Below are positions 27,529-36,812 of a stretch of 64,000 nucleotides of DNA, in pieces. The DNA is from Phycisphaerae bacterium (GTDB lineage Bacteria > Planctomycetota > Phycisphaerae > UBA1845 > Fen-1342): contig JAJVHV010000009.1 in NCBI GenBank assembly GCA_022072445.1, forward strand, positions 46,403 through 110,402, given 5' to 3'. The first letter of the stretch is position 1. The number at the start of each line of letters is the position of its first letter. Made by a program: the position numbers and the translations under genes. Below the pieces are notes generated by a model. It was not told where the DNA came from, did not search any database, and was given only the letters and a program-made list of their open reading frames with translations.

Positions 27529-28956
27529 ATGGGGCGCGATTCCCAGGTGTCGGTTGCGACAGACTCAGCGCTGCGGCCAGGCGACTGGACAGCCGCCGCG
27601 CCCATTCCGCCCGACGAGCACGCTCGGCTGGCGGCGCTGCGCCGGCTGGCGATCCTCGACTCACCGCCTGAAAAGGTTTTCGATCGGATTGTCGCCCTGG
27701 TCGCGCGACTGCTGAACGTACCTATTGCGGCCATCAGCCTGATCGACACGCACCGCGAGTGGCTCAAGGCCGCCGTCGGCCCGGCGCGCCTGGAGCTGCC
27801 GCGCGAGCACGCATTTTGTGCGCGGACGATCTGCGGCGACTCGGCCTTCGTCGTGCCTGACGCGGCTCTGGACGCGCGCTTCCGTTCCAACCCCCAGGTG
27901 ACCGATGACGCGATCCGCTTCTACGCCGGAGTGCCGCTGGTCTCCATGGAGGGCATGCGCGTCGGGGCCTTGTGCATCAAGGACACCGAGCCGCGTTCGC
28001 TGACGCCGCAGGAGCAGAAGACGCTCGTCGACCTGGCTTCGCTGGCCTCGCACGTGCTCGAGCTGCGTGCGGCGGCGCTGGAGTATCAGGCCGCATCGCG
28101 CGAGCTGGCGGTGGCGCACGAAGTCGCCGACGCCTCGCGCCGCGCCAAGGCCACCTTCCTGGCCAACATCGGCCACGAAATCCGCACGCCCCTGACCGCG
28201 ATCATGGGCTTCACCGACATCTTCCTCGACCCCGGCTCGGACGAGGGCGATCGCCGCGCCGCGGCGGCCTCGATCCGGCGGAATTCGCAGGCGCTGCTGA
28301 ATCTCATCAACGACGTCCTCGCGCTCTCGCGGATGGACGGCGTGCAGGAAGTGATCGAGGCCGCAAGCTGCCGGTGGCTCGATGTCATCCGCGGCGTGGT
28401 GGACGCGGCGCGGGCCGAGGCCGCCGGCAAGAAACTGGATTTCACGTTCGAGCTGGAAGGTCCGGTTCCCGAGGAGATCATCACCAACGCCAATGACATC
28501 CGCCACGCCCTGTCGAACATCCTCGACAACGCGGTGAAATTCACGCAGCGCGGCAGCGTGTCGGTCGCGGCCCGTCTGCGACGCGCCGAGGCCGGTGAGT
28601 TGGCCGGCGGCTGGCTGGAGCTCGACGTGATCGACACGGGCGTCGGAATCAGCGACGAGCAGGTGCACCGCCTCTTCCGCCCGTTCACGCCCGGCGACGA
28701 ATCGATGACGCGCCAGCACACGGGCGTCGGCCTCGGGCTGAGCGTCGCGCGAAAGCTCGTCGCCGCGCAGGGGGGCGACGTGTCGATTGTCGAGACGGCC
28801 AGCGGTGTCGGCACGCGCGTCCGGCTGACGATCCCGACCGGTCCGCTGGAGCGCGTCCGGCTGATCAGCCCATCGGGCAGCGCGTCAATGCCGGTGGGCC
28901 CGGCCGGAATGCCGGCAAGATCGCCGGAATTCACGGCGCCGACACCCGTGTCGTAG
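27529..28956 (+). CDS. GAF-domain sensor histidine kinase
   Basis: The 475-residue protein has an N-terminal GAF domain (about 35-185; RLAALRRLAILDSPPEKVFD and the later FYAGVPLVSMEGMRVGALC are typical), a short helical linker, a HisKA domain with IGHEIRTPLTAIMGF carrying the phosphorylated His, and an HATPase domain with NILDNAVKFTQ, DTGVGIS and GVGLGLSVARKL. There is no membrane segment, so it senses a cytoplasmic signal. I use ATG 27529; an in-frame TTG at 27511 is possible. It is the natural partner of the upstream LuxR-type regulator by position, though that regulator lacks a normal phosphoacceptor. The stop lies five bases from the convergent gene's end. Confidence 0.88.
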   Translation: MGRDSQVSVATDSALRPGDWTAAAPIPPDEHARLAALRRLAILDSPPEKVFDRIVALVARLLNVPIAAISLIDTHREWLKAAVGPARLELPREHAFCARTICGDSAFVVPDAALDARFRSNPQVTDDAIRFYAGVPLVSMEGMRVGALCIKDTEPRSLTPQEQKTLVDLASLASHVLELRAAALEYQAASRELAVAHEVADASRRAKATFLANIGHEIRTPLTAIMGFTDIFLDPGSDEGDRRAAAASIRRNSQALLNLINDVLALSRMDGVQEVIEAASCRWLDVIRGVVDAARAEAAGKKLDFTFELEGPVPEEIITNANDIRHALSNILDNAVKFTQRGSVSVAARLRRAEAGELAGGWLELDVIDTGVGISDEQVHRLFRPFTPGDESMTRQHTGVGLGLSVARKLVAAQGGDVSIVETASGVGTRVRLTIPTGPLERVRLISPSGSASMPVGPAGMPARSPEFTAPTPVS

Positions 28957-28961
28957 TGCAG

Positions 28962-29543
28962 TTACTGCGAGGGTCGCTCCCCGAGTTGCGCCGCCTGCGA
29001 CTCGGATCGCCGGGCACGCCAAGCGTCGGCGCGGCGGACCAATCCGAGGAATTCACCTCCCGTGGGACGCGTCCACTCCGAGCCAGCGTCGGCGATTCTC
29101 AGATACTGCAGCTCGCGCCACGCGTAGCGGCCGCAGCCAAAGAGCGTCCAGTTGATGCCGCTGCGAATGTCGGCGGCACGGCAGATCAGGTGCGCGAGCG
29201 CGGCGCGAGACAACACGTCGTCAGTCCGGTGCTGCCACAACGGCGACGCCACGCCGCCGGCGTTGAGCACACCGCGCAGCTCGTCGAATTCGCCGGCGAA
29301 CGCCTCTCCCTTCCACAGAACATACGCCACACGGTACGCCGCCTCGGCCGTGACGCGCGGCTGCTCCGAGACAAAGTCCACCAGCGCCGCGTTGTCGCGC
29401 GGGCAGGCCTGCGGCTCGGCCGGCCGGCTGGCGGAGACGACGCCCGTGCCAGCCTCACCCGCCGCGCTGCAGCCGGCGAAGAGCGGCAGCGCCGCCGCGG
29501 CCAGGGCGAGCATCGGGGCTGCGAAGCGTGAGGCGCGCGGCAT
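28962..29543 (-). CDS. Lipoprotein of unknown function
   Basis: The 193-residue product starts MPRASRFAAPMLALAAAALP and has the lipobox LFAGC. The mature part is helical and contains SRAALAHLICRAADIRSGIN and WRELQYLRIAD. I do not recognise a family. The ATG lies three bases after the stop of the upstream outer-membrane barrel gene, so the two form an operon and the lipoprotein may assist the barrel. Convergent with the histidine kinase gene. Confidence 0.75.
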   Translation of the reverse strand: MPRASRFAAPMLALAAAALPLFAGCSAAGEAGTGVVSASRPAEPQACPRDNAALVDFVSEQPRVTAEAAYRVAYVLWKGEAFAGEFDELRGVLNAGGVASPLWQHRTDDVLSRAALAHLICRAADIRSGINWTLFGCGRYAWRELQYLRIADAGSEWTRPTGGEFLGLVRRADAWRARRSESQAAQLGERPSQ

Positions 29544-29545
29544 CG

Positions 29546-30982
29546 TCAGAAGCTCCAGGTCAGGCCCGAAAGGATGAAATGTCGCGCCTCGCGGTCGCGA
29601 TACGCGTCGCCCGGAAAAAACACGCCCCAGCGGAGCGTCCACGACAGATCGGAAGAGACACGCCAGTTCACGAAGTAGTCCATCTCCCAGCCGACCCAGC
29701 CGGAGCGGCGGTCGGCCGTGCCGTCGCTGATCGCGGCCCGCGCCCGGTTCTTGTGATACAGAAACCAGTTCGTCCCGAATTCCATGTCGCGCAGCAGCTC
29801 GACCTTCTCAAACGGGACGAACGACGCCCCGGCCCGCCAGATGTGCACGTTGCTCAGATCAGGCGACGCCGAAAGACCGGTGTCGCGATAGCCGAAGGCG
29901 GCGAAGCTCGTGTCCTCCGCCGTGCCGCGGTTACCGCCGACGGCGCTGGTCGGACTGCCCAGCCGGTTCGAATCGCCGCTGGCGAACATGTACTCCAGCG
30001 CGGCCCGCGGCCGCGTCGGTACGTCAAAGAGATACTCCAGCCCGACATCCCATCCGTGGGCGTCGACGAAGTCGCGGCGGAGGAAGTTGCCGTCGCCGTA
30101 GCTGCGACCGGTCTCAAACACCCACTCGGTCCAGTAATTGAGGTTGCCCACGACCGAGCCGCGCGAGCCGAAGCCGAAATACTGAGTGTCGTAGTCGTAT
30201 TCCTGGAAGAAGTCGGGCGGCCGCTCGTCGGTCCGATCCTGGTTCCATAGTGCGTAGGCGAACGGTTCGTGACGGGCCAGGCCGGTGTAGCTCAGCTCGG
30301 CACCGTAAAACCTCCGCCCGCTGTGATCGCTGACGGCCGGGCTGCGATCGATGTTCGGCGTGCTGGCGATGGTTTTTCCGAACAGCCCGCGAAGCCGAAC
30401 GTCGTCGTAACGCGCCTCGAACCACACCGCGTCGAGCGGGAGATCGAGCGCGTATCCCGTGCCGAACTGCGTCTCCTGCCGCCCGACGCGCACCTTCAGC
30501 GAGAAGGGGTCTTTCGGGCTCGTGAGTCGCAGCGCGCGGCCCACGTCAACCTGGTAATACGCGCGGTCGAAATTCGGTCCGCGCCAGTCCTGCCGCAGAT
30601 CAAACTCGTCCCCGGACTGGAAATGCTCGTACGAAAGCCGCGCGCGGGCGAACAGCTCATGCGCGCCGTCGTCCAGCGTCAGGCGCGACCAGAGTGCGAA
30701 GCCCGGCCGCTGATACAGCCGCGATTTCTGCGTCCCGTCGTCGAAATGAAACGTGTAATAGTCGATCCAGCCGCCGAATTGCAGGTCCGCGAATCCCTCC
30801 AGCGGCGCCTCGGCCTGCCGCGCCGCGTTGAGCTTGTCGGCGATCTCGCGCTCGCGCTGCAGAAAGCTGTCGCTCGGCTGCTCCTGCCCTCGCACTGCGG
30901 GCAACGCCCACATCTGCACGACGACAACCGGCACCAGCCATCCCCGCGCCGCCCGATAGCGATGCAGCCCCGCGGTCTGCAT
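29546..30982 (-). CDS. Outer-membrane beta-barrel protein, alginate-export/porin type
   Basis: The 478-residue protein has a signal peptide ending near ALPAVRG, a short coiled segment (SFLQREREIADKLNAAR), then alternating amphipathic strands rich in Tyr, Trp, Asp and Arg, and a final strand FILSGLTWSF ending in Phe, the classic recognition signal for barrel insertion. Phrases such as GRQETQFGTGYALDLPLDAVWFEARYDD-like segments resemble the alginate-export (AlgE-type) barrel family; substrate is not known. The ATG at 30982 precedes the signal peptide; the frame runs upstream without support. It is the first gene of a two-gene unit with the lipoprotein. Confidence 0.78.
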   Translation of the reverse strand: MQTAGLHRYRAARGWLVPVVVVQMWALPAVRGQEQPSDSFLQREREIADKLNAARQAEAPLEGFADLQFGGWIDYYTFHFDDGTQKSRLYQRPGFALWSRLTLDDGAHELFARARLSYEHFQSGDEFDLRQDWRGPNFDRAYYQVDVGRALRLTSPKDPFSLKVRVGRQETQFGTGYALDLPLDAVWFEARYDDVRLRGLFGKTIASTPNIDRSPAVSDHSGRRFYGAELSYTGLARHEPFAYALWNQDRTDERPPDFFQEYDYDTQYFGFGSRGSVVGNLNYWTEWVFETGRSYGDGNFLRRDFVDAHGWDVGLEYLFDVPTRPRAALEYMFASGDSNRLGSPTSAVGGNRGTAEDTSFAAFGYRDTGLSASPDLSNVHIWRAGASFVPFEKVELLRDMEFGTNWFLYHKNRARAAISDGTADRRSGWVGWEMDYFVNWRVSSDLSWTLRWGVFFPGDAYRDREARHFILSGLTWSF

Positions 30983-31151
30983 GCCGCGACTTGGGACGCG
31001 TTCGATGCTCGCCAAGCGACACCCGATAGGGAAACTCGATTGCTCCCGCCGCCGCGCCACGGCGCTCGGGCAGCCAGATTAGACCGGATCCGGTCGTGAA
31101 TCGCGGGGTAGCATGCGGCGCGGCTGCGCGGGTGTCAACTGAGAAGTGCGT

Positions 31152-32228
31152 TCAGTCGGCCGGCGCGGTACGCAGAACGGCCAGCGCCTGACGAATCTCC
31201 GCGTCGGCCACGTCCGCGACGACCACGTGATTTCCGACGCCGGCCGGCAGCACGAACCGCGGCGTGCCCCCTTTCGACTTCTTGTCGAGCCGGCACGTGC
31301 GGATCACGTCCGCGTCGGCCACCGGCCCCGGCAACTGATCCGGCAGGCCCATTTGGTCCAGCAGCCGCGCGATGCGATCCACGTCCGCGGGTTCGAGCAG
31401 CGACCGCCGAGCCGCAATCTGGTTTTCGACCCGCATGCCCAGCGCGACCGACTCCCCATGCCGGAGGTCGTATTCAAAGAGGTGCTCGATCGCGTGCCCG
31501 ATCGTGTGTCCATAGTTGAGCACCGCCCGCAGGCCGCCCTCGCGCTCGTCCCGGGCCACAACGTCCGCCTTGATCCCGCAATTCCGGGCAATCAGCTCGT
31601 CGAGCAGCTCCGCCTCGCGCCGCATCAGCGCGTCAACGTTCGTCTCCTGCCACGCCAGGAACGCCGCGTCACGCACCACCCCGTGCTTGACGCTCTCGGC
31701 AAGTCCGGCGCAATAGTCGCGCTGCGGAAGCGTGTCGAGAAACGCCGTATCGACCAGCACGGCCTCCGGCTGGTGGAAGACGCCGACAAGGTTCTTGCCG
31801 GCGGAGAGATTCACGGCCGTTTTCCCGCCCACCGAAGCGTCAATCGCCGCCTCAAGTGTCGTCGGGGCCTGGATGAAGGCGATCCCGCGCATCCACGTTC
31901 CCGCGACGAAGCCCGCCAGGTCACCGATCATCCCGCCACCCAGCGCAACGATGACGTCGCCACGCTCGATGTGGTTCGCCGCGAGGGTGTCGTACAGCGT
32001 GGCGGCCTGCGAGAGGCTCTTGCTCGCTTCACCGCTCGCAACGGTCAGCACAACGCACTTCGCGGGAAGCAATGGCTGCACCGCCGGCCAGTGCAGGGCG
32101 ACGACCGACTGATCGGCGATGACGATCGGCCGACGGCCGGCGAGCAGGTCGGGGAGCGCGCCGCGTGCCTGCCGTCCGATAAGTATCGGATAGGGGTGCG
32201 CCGGAAGTTCGACGTTGACGATCCTCAC
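31152..32228 (-). CDS. aroB: 3-dehydroquinate synthase
   Basis: AroB converts DAHP to 3-dehydroquinate, the second step of the shikimate pathway, using NAD and a divalent metal. The 358-residue form starting MRIVNVELPAHPYPILIG agrees with the family N-terminus; in-frame TTG and GTG codons ten residues upstream are alternatives. GGGMIGDLAGFVA, the PTTLEAAIDASVGGKTAVN stretch, GLAESVKHG and the metal-binding LNYGHTIGHAIEHL are all present; the third motif usually reads PTTLLAQVDSSVGGKT. It is divergent from folC. Confidence 0.95.
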   Translation of the reverse strand: MRIVNVELPAHPYPILIGRQARGALPDLLAGRRPIVIADQSVVALHWPAVQPLLPAKCVVLTVASGEASKSLSQAATLYDTLAANHIERGDVIVALGGGMIGDLAGFVAGTWMRGIAFIQAPTTLEAAIDASVGGKTAVNLSAGKNLVGVFHQPEAVLVDTAFLDTLPQRDYCAGLAESVKHGVVRDAAFLAWQETNVDALMRREAELLDELIARNCGIKADVVARDEREGGLRAVLNYGHTIGHAIEHLFEYDLRHGESVALGMRVENQIAARRSLLEPADVDRIARLLDQMGLPDQLPGPVADADVIRTCRLDKKSKGGTPRFVLPAGVGNHVVVADVADAEIRQALAVLRTAPAD

Positions 32229-32411
32229 GGTCCGATTCCCCAACAGGCTCCGCACCAACCAACATCGATCAGCGTATGATAAAACATGCGTCCTCAGTCC
32301 GCTGCTCGTGAATCGAGCGCTCGTTCCGCACAGCGCCGAGTCTGTAGACCGCTGGACCGTGCGCGCGCCCGGAAAGTTGACGAAACCCTTGTTCGGTGGT
32401 AACTTACGCCC

Positions 32412-33824
32412 ATGCCTAAGACTGTGTCACGCCGCGCCGTCGTCCGGAAAAAAGCCAAGCCCATCCGCGCGCGCACGCCTGGCGGGATTCGAACCTATCA
32501 GGCCGCCGTGAAATACCTCAACGCGAAGACGAATTATGAGACCATGCTTCGCGTGGGCTACAATCACACGAACTTCAATCTGTCGCGGATGTTACGCATC
32601 CTCGCCGGCATCGGCAACCCGCACCGCCAGTTCCGGTCGCTCCACATCGCCGGCACCAAGGGCAAGGGCTCGACCTGCACGATGCTCGCGACCATGCTGC
32701 GGCATGCGGGTTATCGCACCGGGCTCTACACCTCTCCGCACTTCATCGACCTGCGCGAACGCATCGCCATCGACGGCCAGATGGTGAGCGAGGCCGAGTT
32801 CGCCCGCCTGATCGCGAAGATCTCGCCGGTCGTCAACCGGCTCGCCAGCGAGGGGCCGACGTTTTTTGAAATTCTGACGGCGGCAGCGTTCCTCCATTTC
32901 GCACAGAAAGAGGTCGATTTCGCCGTCGTCGAAACCGGTCTGGGCGGCCGGCTCGACTCCACGAACGTCATCAAGCCGGAAGTCTGCGGCATCGTGAACA
33001 TCAGCTATGACCATGTCGCCCAGCTCGGAAACACGCTGGAGAAGATTGCAGAAGAGAAGGCCGGCATCTTCAAGCCAGGCGTCCCCGCCATCGTTGCGCC
33101 GCAGCCGGCGGGTGTGAAGCGGGTCTTTAAGCGCGTCGCAGAAAAAGTCGGAGCCGACCTGCGCTTCCTCGGCGATGATCTGGAGTTCAGTTATCGGTTT
33201 GAGTCCTCGCGAGCCGCCGGACCGCACATCCGCATCTGCATGAACACGCTCACCAGTCGCTTCGAGCACCTTCAGGTGCCGATGCTCGGCGAACATCAGG
33301 CTCTGAACCTGGGGGTGGCGCTGGGCATGATCGATGCGCTGCGGCGCGATGGCGTGAAGATCAACGAGCAGCAGGTGATGGACGGGCTGGCGCGGCTCAA
33401 GATCGAGGGGCGGATGGAATTCATCCGCCAGCAGCCGCGGACGCTGGTCGACGCGGCGCACAACGCCGCCAGCGTCGCGGCGCTGATGCACGCCATCGGT
33501 CAGAATATCTCGTACGACTCGATGGTCGTGATTTTCGGCTGCTCGGCGGACAAGGACATCGACGGCATGCTGAAGCAGCTTCAGCTCGGCGCCGACAAGG
33601 TGATCTTCACCAACAACGGCTCGGTTCGGAGTGCCGATCCGCGCGAGCTCTACAACCGCTTCATGGAGCTGAGTCCGAAGATGGCGCAGGTCGCCGACGA
33701 GCTGTCGGACGCCTATCGCATCGCGCGGACCTGCGTGACGCGCGACGACCTGATCTGCATCACCGGTTCGGTGTACCTCGTCGGCAAGGCCAAGCGGCTG
33801 GCGGCTGCCGGCGCGTTCGACTGA
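32412..33824 (+). CDS. folC: Folylpolyglutamate synthase / dihydrofolate synthase
   Basis: FolC adds glutamate to dihydropteroate and to folates, an ATP-dependent ligase of the Mur family. The 470-residue protein has a basic N-terminal extension of about 25 residues, then HIAGTKGKGSTCTM (P-loop), SPHFIDLRERI, ETGLGGRLDSTNV, the NISYDHVAQLGNTLEKIAEE segment and DAAHNAASVAAL. The ATG at 32412 is used, 183 bases from the divergent aroB start. It is followed 23 bases later by a membrane glycosyltransferase gene, with which it may be cotranscribed. Confidence 0.93.
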   Translation: MPKTVSRRAVVRKKAKPIRARTPGGIRTYQAAVKYLNAKTNYETMLRVGYNHTNFNLSRMLRILAGIGNPHRQFRSLHIAGTKGKGSTCTMLATMLRHAGYRTGLYTSPHFIDLRERIAIDGQMVSEAEFARLIAKISPVVNRLASEGPTFFEILTAAAFLHFAQKEVDFAVVETGLGGRLDSTNVIKPEVCGIVNISYDHVAQLGNTLEKIAEEKAGIFKPGVPAIVAPQPAGVKRVFKRVAEKVGADLRFLGDDLEFSYRFESSRAAGPHIRICMNTLTSRFEHLQVPMLGEHQALNLGVALGMIDALRRDGVKINEQQVMDGLARLKIEGRMEFIRQQPRTLVDAAHNAASVAALMHAIGQNISYDSMVVIFGCSADKDIDGMLKQLQLGADKVIFTNNGSVRSADPRELYNRFMELSPKMAQVADELSDAYRIARTCVTRDDLICITGSVYLVGKAKRLAAAGAFD

Positions 33825-33847
33825 GCCGCGACGGAGGCGTCGCGACC

Positions 33848-35536
33848 TTGGACACGCCTCCCGCGTCCGGCCCCCCACACGCGGCCAGCGGCACGCTTGC
33901 CGTCGAGCGGCCGACCCCCTTCGCTCTCCTGATTCCGATCGTGGCGCTGCTCTCCGCGCCGCTCATCGTCGCGTCGCAGATCATGGCCCATCTACGGATG
34001 GACGTGGTCGACGACCAGATGTTCGGCTATTTCGGCTGGCGGATCGCGCATGGCGCCGTGGTGTACCGCGACGTGTGGGACAACAAGCCGCCCGGCATCT
34101 ATTGGATCAACGCGCTGGGCTTTCTGCTCGCGGGCGACAGCTACGCAGGCGTGATCGCGCTGTGCGTGCTGGCGCTGCTGGTGTCGCTGGCGGCGTTTTT
34201 CATCATCAGCGCCTCGGCCTACTCCCGCGACGCGGCCGCCGTCGCCACCGTGCTCGCCAGCTTCTATCTCACGCACGCGTATTTTCAGGGCGGCACCAAT
34301 CGCACCGAGACGTTTCTGATGGCCTGTGAGCTGGCCGCCGTCGCGCTCTACGCCCGCGGCATCCGGCGCGATCGGAAGTGGTCATGGCTGGCGAGTGGGG
34401 CACTGTGCGGAGCCGCCTTCCTCTTCAAGCAGGTCGGCCTCGCGGCGCTGGGCGCCATGGGGCTGCACACGCTGCTGCTGGCCACGTTCGGCGACCTGCC
34501 GACGCGCCGTGCCCTGTCGCGCTGCGCGCTGTTGTCGGCCGGCGCCGCCAGCGTGGTGGCGGCCGCGGCGCTGCTGCTGGCGTGGCAGGCGGCTCTCGGC
34601 GAGGCCATTTTCGCCACGTTCACGTTCAATCGCGGCTATTTCGCCGTGGGTGAAAGTCGCCTGCTCGATCATTACGCCACGCTCATCCAGTTTTCCTGGG
34701 CGGTGCACCCCGTGCTCGACATGCCGCTCATGATGGCGCTGGGCGCGTGCATTCACGCGACGCTTTGGCGGCTGCGCCCGGGCACACGTCCTGCCGACGT
34801 CGCTGGGCGGCTCGCACAAATCCCAGCCACACTGCCACGCCCCATGCTGCTGTTCTTCCCGTGGTTTGTGGCAGCCGCGTACGGCGCGATGGTCAGCCCG
34901 CACAAGTTCCAACACTACATCGCCACGACGCTGGCGCCGCTGATGCTCATGGCCGGCTACCTGATCAACGTGCTGTTGGCCGAACGGAGCCTGCTCGTGC
35001 GAATTCAGCAGCGCGCCTGGGTGCTGACCGCGTTCATCATTATCGGGTACTTCGCTTCCGACGCCGTCAAGCGGCACTGGGAGAAGGCCGCGACCGTCTG
35101 GTGGGAGCGGATCGAGCAGCGCGGCGTTCCGGATTGGGAGGCGGTGGGGCGGGTGGTCGCGCGGCACACCACGCCGCAGGAGCGGATTCAGTGCTGGGGC
35201 TACATGCCCGGCGTCTATCTGCACGCACGTCGCAATAACGTGTGCCGCTTCACGACGACCGAGAAACTGGGGCACGTCAAGGAGAACGCGCGTTTCGTCG
35301 AGGTCGAATTACTCGACAGGCTGACGCACGACCCGCCGGCGGTGTTCGTCGTGAACTCGTACGACTACGCCTGGATTATGGGGCAGATGCCTGAAAAGGA
35401 GATGCAGCCGCCGGCCGCGCTCGCCGAGTGGATGAAAGAGCACTACGCACAGGTCGACGAGATTCGCAATAATTACATCTTCAAGCGGCGCGATCTACTC
35501 CCCGCCGATCCGCCGCGCCACGCTGCCGGGACATGA
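33848..35536 (+). CDS. GT-C glycosyltransferase, family 39 type, membrane protein
   Basis: The 562-residue protein has about ten membrane helices and the lumenal first-loop motif VDDQMFGYFGWRIAHG with the acidic pair used by GT-C enzymes, then YRDVWDNKPPGIYW, the common P-P-x-x-Y signature. It probably moves a sugar from a polyprenyl phosphate donor to lipid or protein on the outside face of the membrane. The C-terminal soluble part (about 440-560) has WGYMPGVYLHARR. The start is a TTG preceded at ten bases by GGAGG. Next gene follows after 21 bases. Confidence 0.83.
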   Translation: MDTPPASGPPHAASGTLAVERPTPFALLIPIVALLSAPLIVASQIMAHLRMDVVDDQMFGYFGWRIAHGAVVYRDVWDNKPPGIYWINALGFLLAGDSYAGVIALCVLALLVSLAAFFIISASAYSRDAAAVATVLASFYLTHAYFQGGTNRTETFLMACELAAVALYARGIRRDRKWSWLASGALCGAAFLFKQVGLAALGAMGLHTLLLATFGDLPTRRALSRCALLSAGAASVVAAAALLLAWQAALGEAIFATFTFNRGYFAVGESRLLDHYATLIQFSWAVHPVLDMPLMMALGACIHATLWRLRPGTRPADVAGRLAQIPATLPRPMLLFFPWFVAAAYGAMVSPHKFQHYIATTLAPLMLMAGYLINVLLAERSLLVRIQQRAWVLTAFIIIGYFASDAVKRHWEKAATVWWERIEQRGVPDWEAVGRVVARHTTPQERIQCWGYMPGVYLHARRNNVCRFTTTEKLGHVKENARFVEVELLDRLTHDPPAVFVVNSYDYAWIMGQMPEKEMQPPAALAEWMKEHYAQVDEIRNNYIFKRRDLLPADPPRHAAGT

Positions 35537-35557
35537 CGCATCGAAGGAGGTCGATCG

Positions 35558-36568
35558 ATGAACGGCTCGGCGAAGAGTCGCGTGTTTCGCACTGCGCTGC
35601 CCGCGGCGCTGTGGCTGTCGTGTCTGGCGACGTCGGCCTGCTCGCAGGTGCGCGAGAGCACCGGCGACGAGACGGAACCGACGGGTGTCGATCCGTATTC
35701 GTCCGAGCCGCTGGCCGTGCCGCAGATCTTCCCGGCCGATAACCCCTGGAACACCGACATCTCGCGGTGGCCGGTGCATCCGAACTCGGCGAACTACCTC
35801 GCGTCGATCGGCCTGACGAAGGGCCTGCACCCCGATTTCGGAACGGTGTACGAGGGCGCGCCGAACGGCATTCCGTACGTGCTGGTGCGCGGCAACCAGC
35901 CGGCGGTGCCGATCACGTTCATGTACGACGATGAGAGCGATCCGGGGCCGTATCCGATTCCCAGCTATGCGCCGATCGAAGGCGGCTCCAGTTCCGACGG
36001 CGATCGGCACGTGCTGGTGATCGACGTCGACAACCTCAAGCTGTACGAGGTTTACCGCGCGTTTCCGATCAATGGCGGCGCGAGCTGGCAGGGCGACTCG
36101 GGCGCGGTGTTCGATCTGACGTCCAACGCACTGCGGCCGACGTGCTGGACGTCGGCGGACGCGGCGGGGCTGCCGATCTTCGCCGGCCTGGTGCGCTATG
36201 ACGAAACGGCGGTGGCGGGGGAGATACGCCACGCGCTGCGCTTCACGGCGCGCCGCACGCAACGGGCGTTCATTCCGCCGGCGACACATTACGCCAGCAG
36301 CCTGACCGACGCGAATCTGCCGCCGATGGGGTTGCGTGTGCGCCTGCGGGCTGGGTTCGACATTTCGAGTTTCTCGGCGACGAACCGTGCGATCCTGACA
36401 GCGTTGAAGAACTATGGGATGTTCGTGGCCGACAACGGCGGCGACTGGTTCATCTCGGGCGCGCCGGACATGCGCTGGGACGACGACGATCTACACGAGC
36501 TGAGCCAGGTGACCGGGGCGGATTTCGAGGCGGTGGATACGGGCGAGGCGATTACGGATTGTGATTGA
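35558..36568 (+). CDS. Lipoprotein of unknown function
   Basis: The 336-residue protein is preceded by a strong AAGGAGGTCGATCG ribosome binding site. Its signal peptide ends in the lipobox-like ATSAC. The mature region begins IFPADNPWNTDISRWPV and contains FMYDDESDPGPYPIPS, DGDRHVLVIDVDN and a final MFVADNGGDWFISGAPD. This arrangement (NPWN, DGDRH, WFISG) recurs in proteins of Acidobacteria, Planctomycetes and others as I recall, without an established role. Adjacent spacing suggests cotranscription with the glycosyltransferase. Confidence 0.78.
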   Translation: MNGSAKSRVFRTALPAALWLSCLATSACSQVRESTGDETEPTGVDPYSSEPLAVPQIFPADNPWNTDISRWPVHPNSANYLASIGLTKGLHPDFGTVYEGAPNGIPYVLVRGNQPAVPITFMYDDESDPGPYPIPSYAPIEGGSSSDGDRHVLVIDVDNLKLYEVYRAFPINGGASWQGDSGAVFDLTSNALRPTCWTSADAAGLPIFAGLVRYDETAVAGEIRHALRFTARRTQRAFIPPATHYASSLTDANLPPMGLRVRLRAGFDISSFSATNRAILTALKNYGMFVADNGGDWFISGAPDMRWDDDDLHELSQVTGADFEAVDTGEAITDCD

Positions 36569-36680
36569 ACCGGCCGAGAAGAATGCGGAATGCAGAACGA
36601 AGAATGCAGAAGATCGCAGCCCGCCGCACTCCTGGATGAAGAGTGCGGTGTGCAGAAGCGCTGTGAGTGCGTGAGGCTGC

Positions 36681-36718
36681 CCCAAAACGGCGGGGAGCCC
36701 GTCACGCACGGGCTCCCC
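36681..36718 (-). terminator. Terminator downstream of the sigma factor gene
   Basis: On the minus strand the stem GGGGAGCCCGT-GCGTG-ACGGGCTCCCC is followed by GCCGTTTT. It lies about 95 bases past the end of the sigma factor gene and also in the gap after the plus-strand lipoprotein gene, where it lacks a T-tract. The stretch 36569-36812 shows no gene. Confidence 0.65.
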
Positions 36719-36812
36719 GGCCGCTGAAGGGAGGGTTAGAAATTGTGTCCGGCATTTCGTTGCGCGCTCCGCGGGGTGGTCGCGCGCGGCGCGTGGCGAA
36801 CGATTTGGCCGG